NCBI GenBank assembly: GCA_022702545.1
Contig: JAHRBC010000001.1
Location: forward strand, 5,332,001-5,396,000
Direction: 5' to 3'
Source of the DNA: Phycomyces nitens
Lineage: Eukaryota > Mucoromycota > Mucoromycetes > Mucorales > Phycomycetaceae
Length of the DNA: 64,000 nt
In this document: in pieces, positions 58,745 through 64,000 of the stretch
Numbering within the stretch: the stretch's first letter is position 1
Layout of the letters: each line of letters starts with the position of its first letter
Made by a program: the position numbers and the translations under genes
The notes under the pieces: generated by a model
Database searches by the model: none
What the model was told of the DNA's origin: nothing
What the model saw: the letters and a program-made list of their open reading frames with translations, nothing else

Positions 58745-59354
58745 CATTATTATTATTATTGAAAACAATATCAAGATAAACAATACAAAACAATAGATCT
58801 ATTTGATTCTTGGGTAGCCAAAAATCCCATAAGATATGTTAAAGAATTGGAGCATAGAGTTCTTTATGTTAATAGCAGAGGTCATTATGATCAAATACTG
58901 ACATAGCGTATTTCATTTTTTAATCATCTCCCCCAGGACGCCAATCACTTGTTGAAAACGACTGGCGGAAAAAGGAAAGCTTGCAGAATGACGAAGCGGT
59001 GATTACAAAATCGAGGGATTAGGCGTTGCCTCCTTATGTTCTCGAGTGTTATACATATATTGAGCTCAATCAGACCTTTGGAAAACATGGCGATCAGTTT
59101 GGAATTATAATATACCTATACATTCATAATAAAAAACAGACCAATCATAGGCCCAGAACCCTAAAAAAAACTTCCCTTGCTACAAGGGACACTCTGAACC
59201 TACTTTCAAGATTATGTCCTTGGAGCTGCTTCCAAGGCTTTATCGATGTTTTTGGAAGGAAATATTATTTTTGGTCTTTTTTATTATTATTATTATTATA
59301 TTGGCCTATAGATAAATGACCAGTTTAACTCTAGGGATGCTTTTACCGTGCGAC
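57765..59354. other. Intergenic, no gene supported
   Basis: It separates the PH-domain gene (plus) and the ureohydrolase (minus) 3' ends. The ORF at 58593-58793 is an artefact of an (ATT)n run. Nothing else is recognised. Confidence 0.45.
58696..58762. repeat. (ATT)n microsatellite
   Basis: About 20 ATT units, with one ATC interruption, in non-coding DNA. Confidence 0.95.
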
Positions 59355-60568
59355 TTAATTACGGCCACGCTTGACCATCATGCACAGGACTTCATATATC
59401 AAGTCTGCCGCCAAAAAACTGGTCAACTGGGCCTGGGTATCGTATGCAGGTGCCACTTCTACAAGGTCCATTCCAACAATATTATAGCCATCCAATCCAC
59501 GCAAGATGTATCGCATTTCACGAGTTAGAAATCCACCTGTCTCTGGAGTCCCGGTAGCAGGTGCCATACTTGGGTCAATAACATCAATATCGATTGAGAG
59601 GTAGACAAGCGTGTCTTCCTTTGGACCCAGGATCTCATGAATGCGCTTTACGATGCCCTCTACTCCAAGACTAAAGATGGCGTTGGCCTTTATGATATTA
59701 AACCCAAGTGCCTCGTCTCTCTCTACGTCCTTTTCATCGTACAGCGACGATCTGATTCCAACATGAAGAGAAGAACCATTGGTAGTCAGGCCCTCAATTG
59801 CTGCATGATACAAGGGATTTCCATGGTTAAATCTTGACTGCTTGGCCTTTACATTGTAAACCTCGGGTGCCCTGGATAAGCAAATGAAATTAATTATTAA
59901 AAAGGGCAAATGTATATTTATAAGACATGCCAAGTATCCAGGTGAGAGTCAAAGTGGATAACCGTCATTGGCTTTTGATGGGCTATACGCATGGCCCTCA
60001 GAACAGGCAAAAGAATCGTGTGGTCTCCCCCAAGAGTAATGAGTTTTGGCGGTGAGGCCGGTGTGCCATCCACAGCGGGTGGGCGTTGGAGAATGTACTT
60101 TGTGTAGCTCTCTATCTGCCCAATGGCGTGTGAGGCATCAAAGGGCTCAAAAGGAATATCGCCGCAGTCCACTGATCGTGCCCAGGATCTGAATGGGTTG
60201 ATCTTCAATTCGTCGTTGTAGCCCTTGATGCGCTTGGATCCCTCACGAATTGCCGAGGGACCAAAGCGGGCGCCTGTTCTAAATGTCACTCCAATGTCGT
60301 ATGGAACACCAATTACGGCAATATCATAGTCTTCCTCGACACCTTTATCCCAGCACTGTTTGTAGGGCAAATGGGCAAAGGTAGAAATGCCCGAGAAGGC
60401 AGGCACATAGCCGTCTCTCTCGATCACTGGCTTATCAAACACAAAGGGTATTTCAGAGGGTCCAGAGACAGGAATCTGGCCATAGGATTCGCGTTTTTCA
60501 TGGTTCGAGTGAGCCTCGGTAACCAGGGCCAAGGCACAATAGAGCACTGTAGTAAAGATGGGCTTCAT
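59355..60568 (-). CDS. Agmatinase-like ureohydrolase with signal peptide
   Basis: Arginase/agmatinase superfamily; agmatinases hydrolyse agmatine to putrescine and urea using two Mn ions. Two exons (minus): 60568-59931 and 59871-59355, giving 384 aa. Metal-binding motifs are all present: GGDHT (180-184), DSHLD (207-211) and SIDIDVIDPSMAP (Asp at about 307, 309 and 312). An N-terminal signal peptide (MKPIFTTVLYCALALVTEAH) predicts a secreted or vacuolar enzyme, as in many fungal agmatinase-like proteins. The single intron needs a GC-AG border (TTG|GCATGT ... CCAG) to keep frame; a GT donor four bases later would shift the frame. The substrate is inferred only from family. It shares a divergent promoter with the HRD3-like gene. 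Confidence 0.9.
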
Positions 60569-61092
60569 CTTTAAAAAAAAAAGGAGAAAGAGATGATATT
60601 ATTCCTGGCCTTGGATAATGCTCCGGAAACATACACCGGTATCTACATTTTTACACATCGTTGTTTTCCCACGCTGTATCTGGCTAGCAAAAGCACCTTT
60701 GATAAAGGACTATTGGAGAGATAAGCACGGTCGTTTGTCACCATTTAACCCCAAAGTATTGCCTGGATATATTCAATAGCCGAAACGATAAGCTCCAGCC
60801 TATTAAGTCCACTCCATTAGAGAGCTCGGTAGCCCAGAGTAGGGTCCAATTAGACTGACAGATCCTACTAGTTCCTGGCCAATAATGCGCTGCACAGAAC
60901 ATGGATTGCTAGACAAGACCCAGGCACTGCTCACGTGAGCTATCCTCCCTTTCATTACGCTGGAAGTACAGATTGTGGAAATGCAAAGAATCAACCAATC
61001 ACGTGAGGACAGTGCATAGCTTGATGTTCTTTTGGACAATCTTGTTCCTCTTTCATTTTATACGTTATAATCAGGTCTCATTTCTAAAATAT
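60569..61092. promoter_or_regulatory. Divergent intergenic region, ureohydrolase and HRD3-like promoters
   Basis: About 520 bases between two head-to-head genes, so it must hold both promoters. CACGTGA occurs at about 60932 and again TCACGTGA at about 61001, E-box-like sites that bHLH factors could bind. No other gene is seen. Confidence 0.5.
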
Positions 61093-64000
61093 ATGGTTAT
61101 GCCAGCCTCTAAACGCATCCAATGGAAGCGAAAATGGCTGTGTCTGTCACGTAAGCTGGATTGATCATACATTGCTAAATTACACTAAATTCCTTGTCTG
61201 GTCTACAGCCCTTCTCATGGGTCTCATTACGTGTGGCCTCGCTGCTGAGACCATACAGGGCCAACAACAGGTAAAAGCGGCACAGGTCATCCTACGCGCG
61301 GAATGTCTTGATAATCCATGACCTAGACTTTTGAACGTACAGAATCAGCAGACGGCACACTACGAAACGATGTCCTGGAACAAGGTTGATTACCCAAAAA
61401 TACTCGTCGATCGTGTATATATACATGCATACATATCATACCAAGCATTACTTATATACTATTCTGCCCCGGCTGGCACCACATTATATACATTTATTTC
61501 TATCTTTAGGAGATCTTCTTTATGCTGCTGCTATGAATCATCTCAAAGCTATTGCCCATAGCACAAAGGATCCACACAACCACGATAGCATTAAAGCGAC
61601 CTTTGGGTCCATTACTTCAATGTCTGGCTACAAATATCTAAAGAACATCTTACAAGAGCTTGCGACAATTAGTGGATATGATTCTACCGACAATGGAAAC
61701 TGGGACTCTGTATCTTCACAACCCAGTCAACGATTAAGGCTCGCTTCCGAACTACTTAAAAAGGCTGGAGAAGAGTATGAAAACTATGATGCATTATATG
61801 TCCTGGCCAACATGAATTTTGTAAGTCTTGGAGATGTGGTAGGGCAGATATTTATCCATTGTGTAGTTTGCCCAGTACACCCATAAACGAGATATCAAGA
61901 CAGCATACCATTATTATCAAATCTTGGCAGACACCGGAAATGCAACCGCACAACAGATGGTCGGATTCATGTACTCGACCGGTATTGGTGGCGCTGTGAA
62001 GCGAGATCAGGCCAAGGCTCTTCTTTACCATACATTTGCAGCGCACGGAGGTGACACTGCTGCTGAAATGACGTTGGGATACCGTTCTTTACTTGGAATC
62101 GGAACCGAGCAAAAGTGCGATGATGCAGTCTATTATTACAAGAGGGTGGCAGAAAAGGGTATAGTCCAACACTAGAGAGATTCATGGCACCAGACATTTA
62201 TCAACCATCATTTTTTTTAGCCGTCAAGTATTATTTATCAGGACCTCCTGGTGGACGATCTCCATTATTACCAAAAGTACGGTTATCTGATGAAGATGGC
62301 GGTGTGTATGGCTATGGAGCAAGTGTCATGACAGACAGACGCTACAGAGTTAATGGTGGCAGCTCAGAAAAGTCTGTGAGCATCGAAGAAGTGTTACAGT
62401 ATTGGCGCTATCTTGCCCAAACAAAAGCTGATTTTGAGGCTCAGGTAAAGAATGATTTGTAGCAGTAATATTGGTTGTGGATAATGACAGATAGCCTTAA
62501 CTGGTATCTATACATAGCTTACACTTGGCCAAGTCTACTATCAAGGCACTCGTAGCATCACACAGAATTTCAAAGATGCTTTTGGATTCTTTCGCCAAGT
62601 AACAGACAAGATCCCGGCCGGTAAACTTAACGAGGCATTCATAACCAGTAAACGGGGAAAGGCAATTGGACAGGCGGCTGGCTTCCTTGGTAGGATGTAT
62701 TGGAGAGGAGAGGGTGTAAGCCCAGATGTGAAGACGGCTTACAAGTGGTTTGAGTTGGGGGCCCAGTTTGGTGATGCAAACTCACAGAATGGTCTTGGAA
62801 TGATGTACATGGAAGGTGTTGTTGTATCTCGGGTATGCTAGTCTGCTTCTCCTTAGGCTTGTACTCTTATTGATCTAGGCTGTTCTGTAGAACCGAGAAA
62901 AGGGAATCGAATACTTTAAAAAGGCAGCAAACCAAGAGCATCCAGACGCTCAGGTCAATCTGGCTGTGGAGTACATGAGACATGAATCAACCCTACCCAT
63001 GGCTATCCGGCTGTTTACCATGGCCGCCGATGCCAAACACATACTGGCCTACTGGAACCTGGCCCAGTTAAACTATGCAGGTGTTGGCTTAAAGGCTTCG
63101 TGTCAAATGGCCGTGTCCGTAAGTCCCACCACTCCAAAATCCAGCAAAATTTTGACCGTTTTGTTATAGTTTTACAAATCCATCACTGAACGTGGCGACT
63201 GGCTCGATCCAACCGTAGAGACTGCCTACAAGCTATATACCAAGGGAGACAGAGAAGGAGCATTGATATACTATATGCTGGCTGCAGAAAAGGGCTATGA
63301 AGTGGCCCAATCCAACGTGGCCTATCTGCTGGACACCGATAAGCAGCTCTTGAAGCTCTCTATGCTCGGTATCATGGATGCCCCTCCACGAAACAAGGAA
63401 GAAGAGGAGCTCGCACTGATCTACTGGTCTCGTTCGGCCAACCAGAACAATGTAGACTCGCGTGTAAAGATGGGAGACTATTACTACCGTGGCATTGGTA
63501 CAAATGTTGATTATGAAAAGGCTGCTGCTTGCTATCGTGTGGCAGCCGAGATTGAGTTCTCTCCTCTGGCAATGTGGAATCTTGGCTGGATGTATGAAAA
63601 CGGAATTGGAGTGTCCAAAGACTTTCATCTTGCAAAGAGGTCGTATGACAATGCACTGAACGCCAACCCAGACGCATATCTACCCGTCAAATTGTCACTA
63701 GTAAAGCTCTATGTTCGCTATTACTGGGAATGGTTGAGAGGAGGAGAAGTCGGACAGGGACTACAGGACTCTCTCAAAGACAATTCCAAACTCGGAAAAT
63801 CTGACTCTGTGGAAATAATCAACCAAGAGGTTCGCCGTAGAAAGGAAATTGAGGCTCATGGAAATGATAGAGGCCATTGGGACATTGGTGCAGAAGAAGA
63901 ATTGAGACGAAAGTACAGCAAACATATGAAGCAAATGGAGCGTGAAGAGGGCGATGACTATATGGAAACAGCCTCGGGTTTTGGAGAAGATTATCGCGAC
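61093..64000 (+). CDS. HRD3: HRD3/SEL1L-like ERAD adaptor (3' end beyond window)
   Basis: ER-lumenal Sel1-repeat protein that recruits misfolded substrates to the HRD1 ubiquitin ligase. Exons: 61093-61150, 61209-61270, 61343-61412, 61510-61820, 61876-62158, 62221-62444, 62518-62832, 62891-63118 and 63170 to the window edge, 794 codons so far, with no stop reached. An N-terminal signal peptide (KRKWLCLSPLLMGLITCG) is followed by many Sel1-like repeats, for example ATAQQMVGFMYSTGIGG, AAGFLGRMYWRGEGVS, NSQNGLGMMYMEGVVV and SRVKMGDYYYRGIGTNVDY. A charged segment follows near the edge. The usual C-terminal membrane anchor is not yet reached. Intron 3 has a weak donor (GATC|GTGTAT), the least certain border. 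Confidence 0.88.

Noticed and set aside
58593..58793. Asn-rich minus-strand ORF
   Set aside because: It is produced by the (ATT)n microsatellite.

Overview
The window looks like nuclear DNA of an early-diverging (zygomycete-grade, Mucoromycota-like) fungus. The evidence is AT-rich intergenic DNA, intron-dense genes with introns of about 40-80 bases (donor GTAAGT or GTAAGC, branch CTAAC or CTAAT, acceptor YAG), Helitron and Ty3/Gypsy-type elements, and a full set of fungal housekeeping genes. The species cannot be fixed from the sequence; Phycomyces-like genomes are one possibility.

Layout. 1-10.6 kb is a transposon graveyard. It holds a decayed Helitron N-terminal segment (0.7-1.4 kb), a tandem array of about 270-base units whose minus strand carries a conserved 39-base intron-like module (2.2-3.65 kb), unassigned minus-strand coding fragments (3.65-6.4 kb), and a decayed Helitron Rep region (7.8-10.5 kb). 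10.9-16.5 kb holds two tandem minus-strand acyl-CoA synthetase/4CL-like genes with matching exon lengths. 18.4-19.3 kb is a near-perfect 0.87 kb palindrome. A broken restriction-endonuclease-like gene lies at 20.1-20.7 kb. A secreted phosphoesterase (22.2-23.3 kb, plus) faces a 22-exon ABCC transporter-like gene (23.7-29.35 kb, minus). A LARGE-like GT49 glycosyltransferase (29.7-31.1 kb) and malate synthase (32.3-34.2 kb) follow. An AT-rich desert (35.6-38.8 kb) ends in a tRNA-Glu gene. A 5.3 kb Ty3/Gypsy element (38,879-44,180) with identical LTRs sits 18 bases downstream of that tRNA. The right third carries a small acidic protein gene, a degraded ORF cluster, a PCL-type cyclin, a Voa1/BIG1-like ER/V-ATPase assembly protein, a CE2-like SGNH protein, a PH-domain protein, an exported agmatinase-like ureohydrolase, and a divergent HRD3/SEL1L gene that runs off the right edge.

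Function. Most genes are independent housekeeping units and no operon-like logic is expected. Some share themes. Malate synthase (glyoxylate shunt) and two acyl-adenylating enzymes fit fatty or organic acid use. The Voa1-like protein, HRD3/SEL1L and GT49 act in the ER/Golgi. The two most unusual genes are an intact-frame, full-length ABCC protein whose two ATPase sites have both lost key residues, and a CE2-like esterase whose Gly-Asp-Ser nucleophile motif reads Gly-His-Asp. Four introns are inferred to use GC-AG borders. I rebuilt the exon models by hand from splice signals and reading phase; every model below except those marked as relics closes in frame.
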